A stretch of DNA of 50,056 bases from an uncultured Opitutaceae bacterium (GCA_903919205.1 CAIXHE010000151.1:1-50056); one strand, 5' to 3'. Positions 1-8,714 are shown, counted from the stretch's first letter. The notes: a model not told the origin generated them from the letters alone. Made by a program: numbers and translations.

Positions 1-157
1 AGATCTGGCGGGCGTTGTTCAGGACGGCCTTGTCCTGCGAGTTGGTGCGAACCTTCTGGAACGCGGGAATCGCCATGGCGGCCAGGAGGCCGATGATGAC
101 GACGACGATCATGATTTCGACAAGGGTGAAGCCCTTGGAGGTGTTCTTTGTGTTCAT
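1..157 (-). CDS. Type IV pilin / type II secretion pseudopilin, N-terminal part (cut by window edge)
   Basis: Only the first 52 codons are present; the gene runs off the left edge. The protein begins with a short basic leader ending in glycine followed by FTLVEIMIVVVIIGLLAA, the classic prepilin signature. It has the cleavage/methylation site after the Gly, the conserved Glu at position +5 of the mature protein, and a long hydrophobic helix. Such proteins are cut and N-methylated by prepilin peptidase and assemble into type IV pili or type II secretion pseudopili. The ATG at 157 is preceded by GGAAG at a suitable distance. A sigma-54-like promoter element lies about 60 bases upstream. Without the C-terminal part I cannot separate a major pilin from a pseudopilin or the pilin-like leader common in Verrucomicrobia and Planctomycetes. 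Confidence 0.85.
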   Translation of the reverse strand, partial: MNTKNTSKGFTLVEIMIVVVIIGLLAAMAIPAFQKVRTNSQDKAVLNNARQI

Positions 158-216
158 TGTGACTGCTTCCTTATGTTGTATGTTTTGTATTATCTACATG
201 TCGCCAAAATGGACGA

Positions 217-232
217 CGCAAAGGATTTGCCC
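217..232 (-). promoter_or_regulatory. Candidate sigma-54 (-24/-12) promoter for the pilin-like gene
   Basis: On the minus strand these bases read GGGCAAATCCTTTGCG, with the diagnostic GG and GC dinucleotides separated by exactly ten bases and a TTTGC -12 element. Transcription would start near 206, giving a leader of about 50 bases before the ATG at 157. Pilin genes in several Gram-negative groups are known to use sigma-54. This is a pattern match by eye only; no enhancer site was identified. Confidence 0.4.
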
Positions 233-407
233 CAAATGCGCCCGCAAGTCCAGCCGATGAACGCGAACCCCTCAGGGTTGAAGCCGTTTCGGGGGGTCAC
301 GCCGTGGGCAATGAACCCTATTGCTAAATGCACAACTTCAATGCCTGTAACACGTTAACCCAGGCAGCAATCCGGGTCGTTTCGTGCGACTTACCCTACA
401 CTAGGTA

Positions 408-1022
408 CTAATACCAAGCCCGCTCGCCCTTGGTATAGGGGACGTCCCCGTTGTAGTAGGTGGGTACCTCGATGTATCGAACCGCCTGCGTGGCCCCTAT
501 CTTGGACGAGAAGTAACCCAGAATCGCCAACTCTTTCATCATCCGGAAGTAATGTTCCTCGGAATCCTCGGGCTTCTTGGCGGCATCTTCGGTCTTCTTG
601 CCGGCACCGTCGCCATTCTTGGCGGCGTGTTGGGCCTTTTGCTCGGCGTCGAGCGCGTTGGCCAGCTCGGTGCGCTGGGCGGGCGTGGCGGCCACAAAGG
701 ATGTCCCGAAGCGGGCCTTGGAAGCCTCGTTGATTTGGCCCAGGCCCTTCTTGAACACCGCGTGCTGGGGCCCGCTGTAGCAGTCGGTCACCATCATCGC
801 CATGAAGGGTCCGACCTCGGCGGCCTTGGCGCCGGGGATGTCGGTCGCGGGTATGATCGTCTCGGCGATCTCGCCCAGCAGCGCGATGTCCTCGTCGCTG
901 AAGCCCTCCATGGGCTGCTTGCCGGGCGCGGCCTGGCCGCGGAGGATGGACCCGGAGGCGACCATGGCGCCTCCCATCAGCAATGCGATCTGCCGGACGG
1001 CCTCTCTTCTGTTCATGCTCAT
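408..1022 (-). CDS. Gluconate 2-dehydrogenase subunit 3-like protein (Tat-exported)
   Basis: A 204-residue protein. It starts with an NRREAVRQIALLMGG twin-arginine-type leader followed by a small-residue stretch, so it is probably exported folded. The middle section (SDEDIALLGEIAETIIPATDIPGAKAA) is typical of the gluconate 2-dehydrogenase subunit 3 family, the small partner of periplasmic GMC-type FAD dehydrogenases. It lies 14 bases downstream of the GMC gene on the same strand, so the two should form one complex, the small subunit helping export of the flavoprotein. A Lys/Glu/Ala/Asp-rich stretch around residues 140-160 looks like a low-complexity insertion. An ATG six bases further in (1016) is an equally possible start. 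No cytochrome c subunit is adjacent, so the electron acceptor is unknown. Confidence 0.85.
   Translation of the reverse strand: MSMNRREAVRQIALLMGGAMVASGSILRGQAAPGKQPMEGFSDEDIALLGEIAETIIPATDIPGAKAAEVGPFMAMMVTDCYSGPQHAVFKKGLGQINEASKARFGTSFVAATPAQRTELANALDAEQKAQHAAKNGDGAGKKTEDAAKKPEDSEEHYFRMMKELAILGYFSSKIGATQAVRYIEVPTYYNGDVPYTKGERAWY
411..436. other. Inverted repeat across the stop codon of the small oxidoreductase subunit
   Basis: ATACCAAG at 411-418 is matched perfectly by CTTGGTAT at 429-436 across a ten-base loop. The hairpin covers the last codons of the gene ending at 408. No T-run follows on either strand, so it is not a standard intrinsic terminator. It may be a 3' stabilising structure or chance. 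Confidence 0.25.
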
Positions 1023-1036
1023 CGGGTGGGTGGGGT

Positions 1037-2719
1037 TCAGATGTCGCCCTTGCGCAGGGCGTCGGCCGCGAAGGCCGCGGCGCGGGCCGTGAGGGCCATG
1101 TAGGTGAGGGATGGATTCACGCAGGAGGACGACGTCATGCAGGCTCCGTCGGTCACGAACAGATTGGGGGCGTCCCACACCTGGTTGTTCTTGTTGAGCA
1201 CCGAGGTCTTTGGGTCGGCGCCCATGCGGGCGGTGCCCATCTCGTGGATGCCCTGGCCGGGCAGGTACTTTCCGTCGTAGGGCTTCACGTTCTTCACGCC
1301 GGCCGCCTCGAGCATCTCGGCGGCGTCGGCCGCCATGTCCTTGCGCATCGCCTTCTCGTTGTCGCGCAGCTCGCAGTTCATCCTCAACACGGGCAGGCCC
1401 CACTTGTCCTTGGCCGTCTTGTCCAGGCTCACCGTGTTGCGGTGGTCGGGGAGGGTCTCGCCGAAGGCGGTCATGCCGATCTTCCACGGGCCGGGCTCGC
1501 ACAGCGCGTCCTTGAGGGGGGCCCCGATGCCCACCTCGGCCACGTCCCGTTCCCAGCCTTGGCGGTCGGCGCTTCCCTGGTAGCCGAAGCCGCGCACGTA
1601 GTCGCGCTTTTCGCCGAACAGGTTCCGGAACCTGGGTATGTAGAAGCCGTTTGCGCGGCGCCCGAAGATGTAGCGGTCCTGGAAGCCGTCCACGTCCCCG
1701 GATGCGCCGACCCGGAAGTGATGGTCCATGACGTTGTGGCCTAGCTCTCCGCTGCTGCTGCCGAGGCCGCCGGGCCAGACGTCGGTCGCGGAGTTCATGA
1801 GCACCCAGGCCGAGTTGAGCGCGGACGCACAGAGGAAGACCACCTTCGACTTGAACTCGTAGGTCTGGCGGGTCTCGGCGTCGAGCACCTCGACGCCCTT
1901 CGCCCGGCGCGTGTCCTTGTCGTACACGATGCGCGTCACGATCGAGAACGGTCGCAGCGTCAGGTTGCCGGTCTTTACCGCGGCCGGAAGGGTGGAGGAC
2001 TGGGTGCTGAAGTAGGCTCCGAACGGGCAGCCCAGGTCGCACTTGTTGCGGTATTGGCAGTGGTTGCGCCCGTTGTGGGGCTCCGTGAGGTTGGCGACGC
2101 GCCCGATGATCATGCGCCGCGAGTCGGAGTAGTGGGCCTTGATGCGGGCAGCGACGTCCTTCTCGACGACGTTGAGCTCCATCGGAGGCAGGAACTTGCC
2201 GTCGGGCAGCTGGGGCAGCCCCTCGATGGAGCCGCTGATGCCGGCGAACGACTCAACGTGGTCGTACCAGGGCGCCATGTCCGGGTACCTCAGGGGCCAG
2301 TCCACCGCGATGCCCTCGCGCGCGTTGGCCTCGTAGTCGAACTCGTTCCAGCGGTAGCTCTGTCGGCCCCACATGAGCGAGCGGCCGCCGACATGGTAGC
2401 CGCGGAACCAGGCGTACGGCTTCTCTTCGACGTAGGGCGATTCCTTGTCGACGACCCAGTAGCTCGCGTTCGCCTCGTGCATGAAGCCGTCGCGGGTCAT
2501 CACTTTATGCTCCTCGCGGATCGAGTTCGGGATCATCCGGTCCCGGTGGGGAATCTCCCAGGGGGCCTTCAAGGCGTTCACGTACCCGGTGATGTGCTCG
2601 ATGTTCTCGCCTCGCTCGAGCATGAGCACCTTGAGGCCCCGCTCGGTCAGCTCCTTCGCGGCCCAGCCGCCGCTGATGCCGGAGCCAATAACGATCGCGT
2701 CAAAATTCTGGTCGCTCAT
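1037..2719 (-). CDS. GMC-family FAD-dependent oxidoreductase
   Basis: A 560-residue flavoprotein of usual family length. The N-terminus has the ADP-binding fold FDAIVIGSGISGGWAAKEL with GxGxxG, followed by an acidic strand end (LMLERG). The C-terminus carries the GMC_oxred_C block with HEMGTARMG and a conserved SSSCVNPSLTYMALTARAA. The protein has no signal peptide of its own. Together with the Tat-bearing subunit 3-like protein just downstream it resembles the periplasmic gluconate, 2-keto-gluconate or fructose dehydrogenase type, and it would oxidise a sugar or polyol hydroxyl. The exact substrate cannot be read from the sequence. The ATG at 2719 immediately precedes the FAD motif, which makes the start secure. 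Confidence 0.9.
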   Translation of the reverse strand: MSDQNFDAIVIGSGISGGWAAKELTERGLKVLMLERGENIEHITGYVNALKAPWEIPHRDRMIPNSIREEHKVMTRDGFMHEANASYWVVDKESPYVEEKPYAWFRGYHVGGRSLMWGRQSYRWNEFDYEANAREGIAVDWPLRYPDMAPWYDHVESFAGISGSIEGLPQLPDGKFLPPMELNVVEKDVAARIKAHYSDSRRMIIGRVANLTEPHNGRNHCQYRNKCDLGCPFGAYFSTQSSTLPAAVKTGNLTLRPFSIVTRIVYDKDTRRAKGVEVLDAETRQTYEFKSKVVFLCASALNSAWVLMNSATDVWPGGLGSSSGELGHNVMDHHFRVGASGDVDGFQDRYIFGRRANGFYIPRFRNLFGEKRDYVRGFGYQGSADRQGWERDVAEVGIGAPLKDALCEPGPWKIGMTAFGETLPDHRNTVSLDKTAKDKWGLPVLRMNCELRDNEKAMRKDMAADAAEMLEAAGVKNVKPYDGKYLPGQGIHEMGTARMGADPKTSVLNKNNQVWDAPNLFVTDGACMTSSSCVNPSLTYMALTARAAAFAADALRKGDI

Positions 2720-2869
2720 AGTCAGTCTCTGGGGTTAGGCTGATGGGGTGGTTTGAAGATAACTCGATGCCCTTGGGAGAATTCAAGGCTTTCCTTGGCA
2801 AAATCGCAAATCGCTGGGCGCCTTCTAATCGACTTCCTTAGTTCGGCCCCGGTTGCTAGGGTGCCGCGC

Positions 2870-3592
2870 ATGATCCCCAACCCCCTGCGCACCCTCCTTG
2901 CTGCCCTGTCGCTGGCGACCTGCGCCCTCGCCCAGACACCCGCCCCAGCCGGCCTCGGCATCTTCAGCTCGGCGGCCGACATCGGCACCGTCAGCCGGCC
3001 CGGAACCGCCGTCTTCGACCCCGTCCAGCAGACCTACACAGTCGCCGCCAGCGGAGCCAACATGTGGTTTGGCGAGGATGCGATGGAGTTCGTCTCGAAG
3101 AAAGTCTCGGGCGACGGGTCCATCGCCGCCGACATCCTCTTCGTCGGCGCGAGCTCCCAGACCCACCGAAAGGCGTGCCTCGTCATCCGACAGAACCTCT
3201 CACCGGGCTCGCCGTACGTCGACGTCGCCCGCCACGGCGACGGGCTCACCTCGCTGCAGTTCCGCGAGACCCAGGACGGCCCGACGAAGGAGATCCAGTG
3301 CAACGTCGCGGCGCCGGAGCGCGTGCGCCTGGACAAGATCGGGGATCATGTCTACCTCTCCATCTCCAAGGGCGGCGAGGAGCCGAGGCCCTCGGGCTGC
3401 TCGTTCGAGCTGCATTTCTCCGACCCCTTCTACATCGGCCTGGGCGTCTGCGCCCACGACAACACGGCCTACGAGACGGCGATCTTCTCGAAGGTCGTGA
3501 TCGGTGCGGCCTCCAAGGCCGCTGCCGAGCCGCAGCCCGGCCTCAAGATCATCACGCTGCCCTCGGGCGACCGCCGCGTGGCGGACCGCTGA
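2870..3592 (+). CDS. Secreted beta-sandwich (DUF1349-like) protein
   Basis: A 240-residue protein with an N-terminal signal peptide: basic start, hydrophobic LLAALSLATCALA, predicted cleavage before QTPAPAG. The mature part is rich in beta-strands, with motifs such as MWFGEDAMEFVSKKVSGDGS, VARHGDGLTSLQFRE and FYIGLGVCAHDN. It resembles the concanavalin-like domain placed in front of TolB/PD40 propellers in Verrucomicrobia and Acidobacteria proteins. Here the domain stands alone, with no propeller following. I chose the ATG at 2870 because it sits directly before the signal peptide; an in-frame GTG at 2861 is possible. A role in binding extracellular glycans or polymers is a guess. Confidence 0.7.
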   Translation: MIPNPLRTLLAALSLATCALAQTPAPAGLGIFSSAADIGTVSRPGTAVFDPVQQTYTVAASGANMWFGEDAMEFVSKKVSGDGSIAADILFVGASSQTHRKACLVIRQNLSPGSPYVDVARHGDGLTSLQFRETQDGPTKEIQCNVAAPERVRLDKIGDHVYLSISKGGEEPRPSGCSFELHFSDPFYIGLGVCAHDNTAYETAIFSKVVIGAASKAAAEPQPGLKIITLPSGDRRVADR

Positions 3593-3651
3593 GGCCGCCC
3601 GCGCCCGTTTCGCTTTGCGAGAGCGAGCGCGACGCGTTCCAATCGGGGGAG

Positions 3652-4245
3652 ATGATCTCTTTTCAGGAGGGCAAGGGCCCGGGAGCCAAGAAGGCCGCGG
3701 CGCGGATCCTTTGCCTCAGGATGGTTGTGGTGGGCACCCAGCCCAGGGTGTGGCGGCGCCTGCTTGTGCGCGAGACCATGTGGCTCTCGCGGCTCCACGA
3801 CTCGATCCAGATCGCCTTCGACTGGTTCGACTACCAGACGCACCTGTTCGCGATGGACGACCTGAGGTTTGGAAACCCGGTCAAGCGAGACGACCTGGTC
3901 GTCGAGGACGACCGGGACGTGACGCTCCTCGACCTGAACCTGGCGAACCGCGACAGGATGACCTACGAGTACCTGATCGGCGAGGGCTGGAAGGTGGAGG
4001 TGCGCGTGGAGAAGACGGCGGCGGCGGCGAAGGGCGCCCACTACCCGCTGTGCGTCGCGGGCGAGCGCTCCGGGCCCCCCGAGGACTGCGGGGGACTCGA
4101 GGCGTTCCACGACATGCTCTCCTGCCTGAAGGAGCCCGAATCGGACCTGGGGCGCGAGTGGCTGAGCTGGCTCGGGCCCGAGTACGACCCCGACGCGTGC
4201 GACCTGACGAAGATCAACGCGGCGCTGCGCAAGCTTGGCAAGTAG
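3652..4245 (+). CDS. Plasmid pRiA4b ORF-3 family protein
   Basis: A 197-residue protein. The motif VGTQPRVWRRLLVRETMWLSRLHDSIQIAFDW matches in layout the start of the pRiA4b ORF-3 family (usually KPPIWRR, then LHDVIQAAMGW and an HLHxF; here YQTHLF). Later family landmarks are also visible: YEYLIGEGWKVEVRVEK, CVAGERSGPPEDCGG and a C-terminal LTKINAALRKL. The family is widespread, named after an Agrobacterium plasmid ORF, and has no established biochemical role; some members accompany transposons. No transposase or terminal repeats are seen here. The start is uncertain: the ATG at 3652 has GGGGGA almost touching it, and a later ATG at 3721 would still keep the core domain. Confidence 0.75.
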   Translation: MISFQEGKGPGAKKAAARILCLRMVVVGTQPRVWRRLLVRETMWLSRLHDSIQIAFDWFDYQTHLFAMDDLRFGNPVKRDDLVVEDDRDVTLLDLNLANRDRMTYEYLIGEGWKVEVRVEKTAAAAKGAHYPLCVAGERSGPPEDCGGLEAFHDMLSCLKEPESDLGREWLSWLGPEYDPDACDLTKINAALRKLGK

Positions 4246-4314
4246 GGCGCCCGGAAGGGCGGGACCTCCGGGCTTGCGGGGGTGCTTGTCCCGCGTTCAC
4301 CTTCGGCTGAACCC

Positions 4315-6390
4315 ATGAACCCCCTGCGACGCGCGGCCCTGCTGCTCCTACCCCTGGCCGCGTTGGCCGCGCGCGCCGAGGACGCGGCGCCGCCCAAGCG
4401 CGACCTCGAGATCGAGGACCTCTTCCGCCTGCACCGGCTGAGCGACCCGCAGCTTTCGCCGGACGGCCGGCGCTTCGTGTTTGTCCAGACCGACACGGTC
4501 AAGGCCGCAAACGGGACCGAGAGCAGCCTCTGGTCCGTGCCGGCCGAGGGCGGCGCCCCGCGGCGGATGACCCGCACTTCGAAGCACGACAGCCACCCTC
4601 GCTGGTCGCCCGACCTGCGCTGGATCGTGTTCCAGTCGGACCGCGACGGCACGGACCAGCTCTGGGCCATCCCGGCGGCGGGCGGCGAGTCTTTCAAATT
4701 GACCTCGGTCTCTACCGGGGCCGGCGAGCCCGTGTGGTCCCCAGACGGCACCCACATCGCCTTCGCTTCGTCCGTGTGCGCGGAGTTCTCGGACAAGCCC
4801 TTCGCCCGCTCAAACGCCCTCAACCGCGAGCGGCTGGACGCCCGCGAGAGGTCGAAGGTCAAGGCGCGGATCCTGACCGAGCTCCACTACCGGCACTGGA
4901 GCGCCTGGACCGACGGCCTCACCCGCCACCTCTTCATCGTGCCCTTCTACGACGGGGCCGCCGGCGAGCCCCGCGACGTCACGCCCGGACCCCGCGACGC
5001 GCTGCCGATCTCGAGCACCTTCGAGGCGGGCGACGAGTTCGCGTTCACCGTGGAGGGCCGCTCGCTCGTCCACACGGCGGAGCCGCTGCCCACCCGCGAG
5101 GAGGCGTGGTCCACGAACCTGGACATCCTCGCCGAGGACCTGAAGTCGGGCAAGACCTCGGCCGTCACCACCAACCGGGCGGCCGACGGGCTGCCCCGGT
5201 TCTCGCCCGACGGGCACCTGCTCGCCTACCGCGCCCAGGCGCGCCCCGGCTTCGAGTCGGACCGCTGGGAGCTCTGGACGCTCGACCTTCGCTCGGGCGC
5301 CCGCAGGAGCCTCACGGCGGGGGTCGACTCCACCGTTGAGGACCTTGCATGGGCGCCCGACAGCAAGAGCGTGTTTGTCGTCGTTCCCGACCATGCGGCC
5401 TCGACGATCCTCTCGGTTCCCCTGGACGGGAAGGCGCCGACGCGCATCTGGACCGGCGGGTCGGTGCAGTCGCTCGGGGTGGCGCCCGACGGGACGTGGA
5501 TCTACTTCATGCACGGCGCGCTGACGGCGCCCGCGGAGCTGGTGCGCCTGCGCGTCGGCGCCAACCAGGTTGAGCCCGTGACGCGCGTGAATGCGCAGCT
5601 CCTCTCCGGGCTCGCGATGAGCGCCCCCGAGTCCATGACGGTGGCGGGGGACGGCGGCACGCCCGTGCAGATGTGGATCATTAAGCCGCCGCACTTCGAC
5701 CCCGCCAGGCGCTACCCCCTCGTCCTCATGGTCCACGGCGGCCCCCAGAGCGCGTGGTCCGACAGCTGGTCCTACCGCTGGAACCCCGAGCTGTGGGCGG
5801 CGCAGGGCTACGTGGTGGCCCTGCCGAACCCGCGCGGCAGCGTCGGTTTCTCCCAGAAGTTCACCGACGAGATCTCGAGGGACTGGGGCGGCCGCGTCTA
5901 CGCCGACCTGATGGCCTGCCTGGCGGCCGCCGAGGCGCTGCCCTGCACCGATCCCGAGCGGATGGCGGCCGCGGGCGCCTCGTTCGGCGGATACATGATG
6001 AACTGGTTCGAGGGGCACACCGACAAGTTCAAGGCGATCGTCACCCACGACGGGACGTACAACTTCGACTCGATGTACGGATCGACGGACGAGCTGTGGT
6101 TTGTCGAGTGGGACACGGGCGTGCCGTGGGAGACGCCGGACTTCGACAAGTTCTCGCCCCACCTCTATGCGGCCAACTTCAAGACCCCGGACCTGATCAT
6201 CCATAACGAGCTCGATTTCCGCGTCCCGATCGGGGAGGGCGAGCAGCTCTTTACGATGCTCCAGCGCCGGGGGGTTCCCTCCAAGTACCTGAGCTTCCCC
6301 GACGAGGGCCACTGGGTGCTCAAGCCGCAGAACAGCGAGCTCTGGCACCGCACCGTCTTCGACTGGCTCGCCACCTACCTCAAGAAGTGA
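4315..6390 (+). CDS. S9 family serine peptidase (acylaminoacyl/dipeptidyl peptidase type)
   Basis: A 691-residue secreted prolyl-oligopeptidase family enzyme. A signal peptide occupies about residues 1-23 (RRAALLLLPLAALAARA). Residues 30-420 form a TolB-like beta-propeller with repeated SPDGRR, WSPDG and FSPDGHL blades. Residues 450-691 are the alpha/beta-hydrolase domain. The triad can be read as Ser556 in GASFGGYMM, Asp634 in NELDFRVP and His666 in DEGHWV, all intact. The oxyanion-type motif MVHGGP is present. It should release dipeptides or acyl-amino acids from oligopeptides in the periplasm. The gene overlaps the convergent recD2 by 11 bases at its 3' end. The family assignment is firm; the exact specificity is not. 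Confidence 0.92.
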   Translation: MNPLRRAALLLLPLAALAARAEDAAPPKRDLEIEDLFRLHRLSDPQLSPDGRRFVFVQTDTVKAANGTESSLWSVPAEGGAPRRMTRTSKHDSHPRWSPDLRWIVFQSDRDGTDQLWAIPAAGGESFKLTSVSTGAGEPVWSPDGTHIAFASSVCAEFSDKPFARSNALNRERLDARERSKVKARILTELHYRHWSAWTDGLTRHLFIVPFYDGAAGEPRDVTPGPRDALPISSTFEAGDEFAFTVEGRSLVHTAEPLPTREEAWSTNLDILAEDLKSGKTSAVTTNRAADGLPRFSPDGHLLAYRAQARPGFESDRWELWTLDLRSGARRSLTAGVDSTVEDLAWAPDSKSVFVVVPDHAASTILSVPLDGKAPTRIWTGGSVQSLGVAPDGTWIYFMHGALTAPAELVRLRVGANQVEPVTRVNAQLLSGLAMSAPESMTVAGDGGTPVQMWIIKPPHFDPARRYPLVLMVHGGPQSAWSDSWSYRWNPELWAAQGYVVALPNPRGSVGFSQKFTDEISRDWGGRVYADLMACLAAAEALPCTDPERMAAAGASFGGYMMNWFEGHTDKFKAIVTHDGTYNFDSMYGSTDELWFVEWDTGVPWETPDFDKFSPHLYAANFKTPDLIIHNELDFRVPIGEGEQLFTMLQRRGVPSKYLSFPDEGHWVLKPQNSELWHRTVFDWLATYLKK

Positions 6391-8611
6391 CGGTCTCGGC
6401 GAGCTTCTCGCGCAGGTGGGTCACCCGCAGCTTCGACTCGCCGTTGCGCACCGCCATCGAGTAGGCAGCGGGTTCCCCGACGATGAACACCTTCTTCCTT
6501 CCGCGGGTGATGGCGGTGTAGAGCAGGTTGCGCTGGAGCATCATGAAGTGGCCCTTGAGCAGCGGCACGACCACCACCGGGTACTCGCTGCCCTGGGACT
6601 TGTGGATGCTGATCGCGTAGGCGAGGGCCAGCTCGCCCATCTCGCCCCGCGTGAAGGACTGGGCCTCCCCGTCGAAGTCCGCCTCGATCCTGCCCGCTTC
6701 CGGGTCCACGGAGGTGAGGGTGCCGATGTCGCCGTTGAACAGGTTCTTGTCGTAGTTGTTGCGCAGCTGGATCACCTTGTCGCCCGGCCTAAACTCCCCG
6801 GACTGCGTGCGGATCCCCTTGGAGCGCCCGTTGAGCGCGCCCTGCAGCTGGACGTTCAGGTTAGCGACTCCGGCCACGCCCTTGTGCATCGGGGCCATGA
6901 CCTGCACGTCGGTCACCGGGTCGAAGTACGCGTAGTTGCGCGGGATGAACTCGGTGCACAGGGCGACCACCTTGCTCACGCAGTCCTCGGGCGAGTCCGC
7001 CACGAGGAACGTGAGGTCGTTGTAGGCGCCGATCGTGTCGAGGCCGTTGGCCACCTGGGGCAGCGCCGTGTCCCCGGAGTTGATGGCGTGGGCGGTCGTC
7101 ACGATCCCGCTCTGGCCCTTCTGGCGGAAGATGACCGAGAGCCTCGTGACCGGGGCGCGCGACGCCGTGATCAGGTCCTGCAGCACGTTGCCGGCGCCGA
7201 CGCTCGGCAGCTGGTCGGTGTCGCCGACGAGCAGCAGGTGCGCGCGGGCGGGCACGGCCTGCAGGAGCGCCGAGGCGAGTCGCGTGTCGAGCATCGACAC
7301 CTCATCGACGATCAGGAAGTCGGTCGCGAGGGGGTGCGCCTCGTTCGAGGTGAACCCCGCGGCCGGGTCGTACTTGAGCAGCCGGTGGATGGTCGAGGCG
7401 TAGCCCCCGGTGGTCTCGGCCAGGCGCTGCGCGGCCCGGCCGGTGGGCGCCGCCAGGTGCACGCGCACGCCCTTCGCCTTCAGGATGCTGACCAGCGAGC
7501 GCAGCGTGGAGGTCTTCCCGGTGCCGGGCCCCCCGGTGAGGATCGAGACCTTGTGGGTGAGGGCGCTGCGCACCGCCTGCTGCTGGAGCTCGTGGAAGGG
7601 GAAGCCCGCCTTGGCCTCCGCCCACTGGAGGGCGGCCTCGACCTTGATCGGCGGCAGGCCGCTTGCGACCCGCAGGAGGCGCGAGACCACCTCCGCGATT
7701 TTGCGCTCGGCCCGGTCGTTGACGGGCAGCTGCAGCAGGCCCGAGCCCGGAAGCGGGGCGCCCTCCGATCGGGGCAGGTGCCGGACGAGCTGGCGCGCCT
7801 TCACGAGGGCCTCGATCCGGGCCGTGACGAGCTCCGACGACGTGTCGAGCATCTCGGTGGCGTGGTCGCGCAGGCGCTCCTCGCCGATCGCGGTGTGCCC
7901 CTCCTCCTGGAGCGTCTCCATGGCGAAGAGGATGCCCGCCTCGAGCCGCGGGGCTGCGTCGTTGGCGAACCCGAGGTTGATCGCGATCTTGTCCGCCGTC
8001 TTGAAGCCGATGCCCTCGATCTCGCGGGCGACCCGGTACGGCTCGCTCATCAGGACCGTCTTCGCCTGCGAGCCGTACTGCTTCACGAGCTTCAGGCACT
8101 GGCTCGGGCTCACCCCGTACGTCTGCAGGAAGATGTACAGCTCGCGCTCGGTGCGCTTGCCGTCCCACGCCTGCTTGATCGCCGTGGCGCGCTTGCGGCC
8201 GATCCCTGCCACGTCGCGCAGGCGGCCGGACTCCTCGCTTAGCACGCGGAAGGTGTCCGTGCCGAACGCGTCGACGATCTTGTTGGCGTAGACCCGGCCG
8301 ATGCCGGGCACCAGGCCGCTGCCGAGGTACTTGCGAATCCCGTAGACGCTCGACGGCAGCTCGCTCTTGAACGAGGCGATCTTGAACTGCGCCCCGTGCT
8401 GGGAGTGGCTGGTCCACTCCCCGCTGAGGTGGAGGGTCTCGCCGCACTCGACCCCGGGGAGCGCGCCCACGATCGTCACCGGCTCGGCCTTCCGGGAGGC
8501 GTCGAGCCCGTCCGGCCTGAATTCCGCGATGGTGTAGTGGTTCTCCTCGTTGAGGAAGATGATGCGCTCGAGGACGCCGGTCAGGGCGGAGCTGGAGGGG
8601 GATTCGGGCAC
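6380..8611 (-). CDS. recD2: RecD2-like ATP-dependent DNA helicase
   Basis: A 743-residue superfamily 1B helicase. The N-terminal 200 residues hold the OB-like and helix-hairpin-helix region of RecD2 (GIRKYLGSGLVPGIGRVYA, GIGRKRATAIKQAW, IEGIGFKTADKIA). This region is absent from RecBCD-type RecD. The helicase core has Walker A GGPGTGKTSTLRSL (Lys366), DEAD-like FLIVDEVSMLDT, LVGDTDQLPSVGAGNVL and the C-terminal ISIHKSQGSEYP motif. RecD2 proteins are 5'-3' helicases working outside RecBCD in repair and fork processing. The start is a GTG at 8611; no ATG is available near the N-terminal domain. It is convergent with, and overlaps by 11 bases, the S9 peptidase gene. Confidence 0.92.
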   Translation of the reverse strand: MPESPSSSALTGVLERIIFLNEENHYTIAEFRPDGLDASRKAEPVTIVGALPGVECGETLHLSGEWTSHSQHGAQFKIASFKSELPSSVYGIRKYLGSGLVPGIGRVYANKIVDAFGTDTFRVLSEESGRLRDVAGIGRKRATAIKQAWDGKRTERELYIFLQTYGVSPSQCLKLVKQYGSQAKTVLMSEPYRVAREIEGIGFKTADKIAINLGFANDAAPRLEAGILFAMETLQEEGHTAIGEERLRDHATEMLDTSSELVTARIEALVKARQLVRHLPRSEGAPLPGSGLLQLPVNDRAERKIAEVVSRLLRVASGLPPIKVEAALQWAEAKAGFPFHELQQQAVRSALTHKVSILTGGPGTGKTSTLRSLVSILKAKGVRVHLAAPTGRAAQRLAETTGGYASTIHRLLKYDPAAGFTSNEAHPLATDFLIVDEVSMLDTRLASALLQAVPARAHLLLVGDTDQLPSVGAGNVLQDLITASRAPVTRLSVIFRQKGQSGIVTTAHAINSGDTALPQVANGLDTIGAYNDLTFLVADSPEDCVSKVVALCTEFIPRNYAYFDPVTDVQVMAPMHKGVAGVANLNVQLQGALNGRSKGIRTQSGEFRPGDKVIQLRNNYDKNLFNGDIGTLTSVDPEAGRIEADFDGEAQSFTRGEMGELALAYAISIHKSQGSEYPVVVVPLLKGHFMMLQRNLLYTAITRGRKKVFIVGEPAAYSMAVRNGESKLRVTHLREKLAETVTS

Positions 8612-8714
8612 GTGCGGTGGAGGGACCCTCTGCGATGGTCGATAACCCCGACGAGATCAACCGTGCATGTTATCCCGGGTTGATACGGGGCGGCCGGTGC
8701 CCCATCCTCCCGCC

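Noticed and set aside
3652-4245. Mobile element suggested by the plasmid-derived family name
   Set aside because: No transposase, terminal inverted repeats, target duplication or composition change nearby.
4810-6348. Long open frame of 512 codons on the minus strand opposite the S9 peptidase
   Set aside because: High-GC antisense shadow: Arg/Val/Gly/His-rich with no domain, while the plus strand encodes a complete peptidase.
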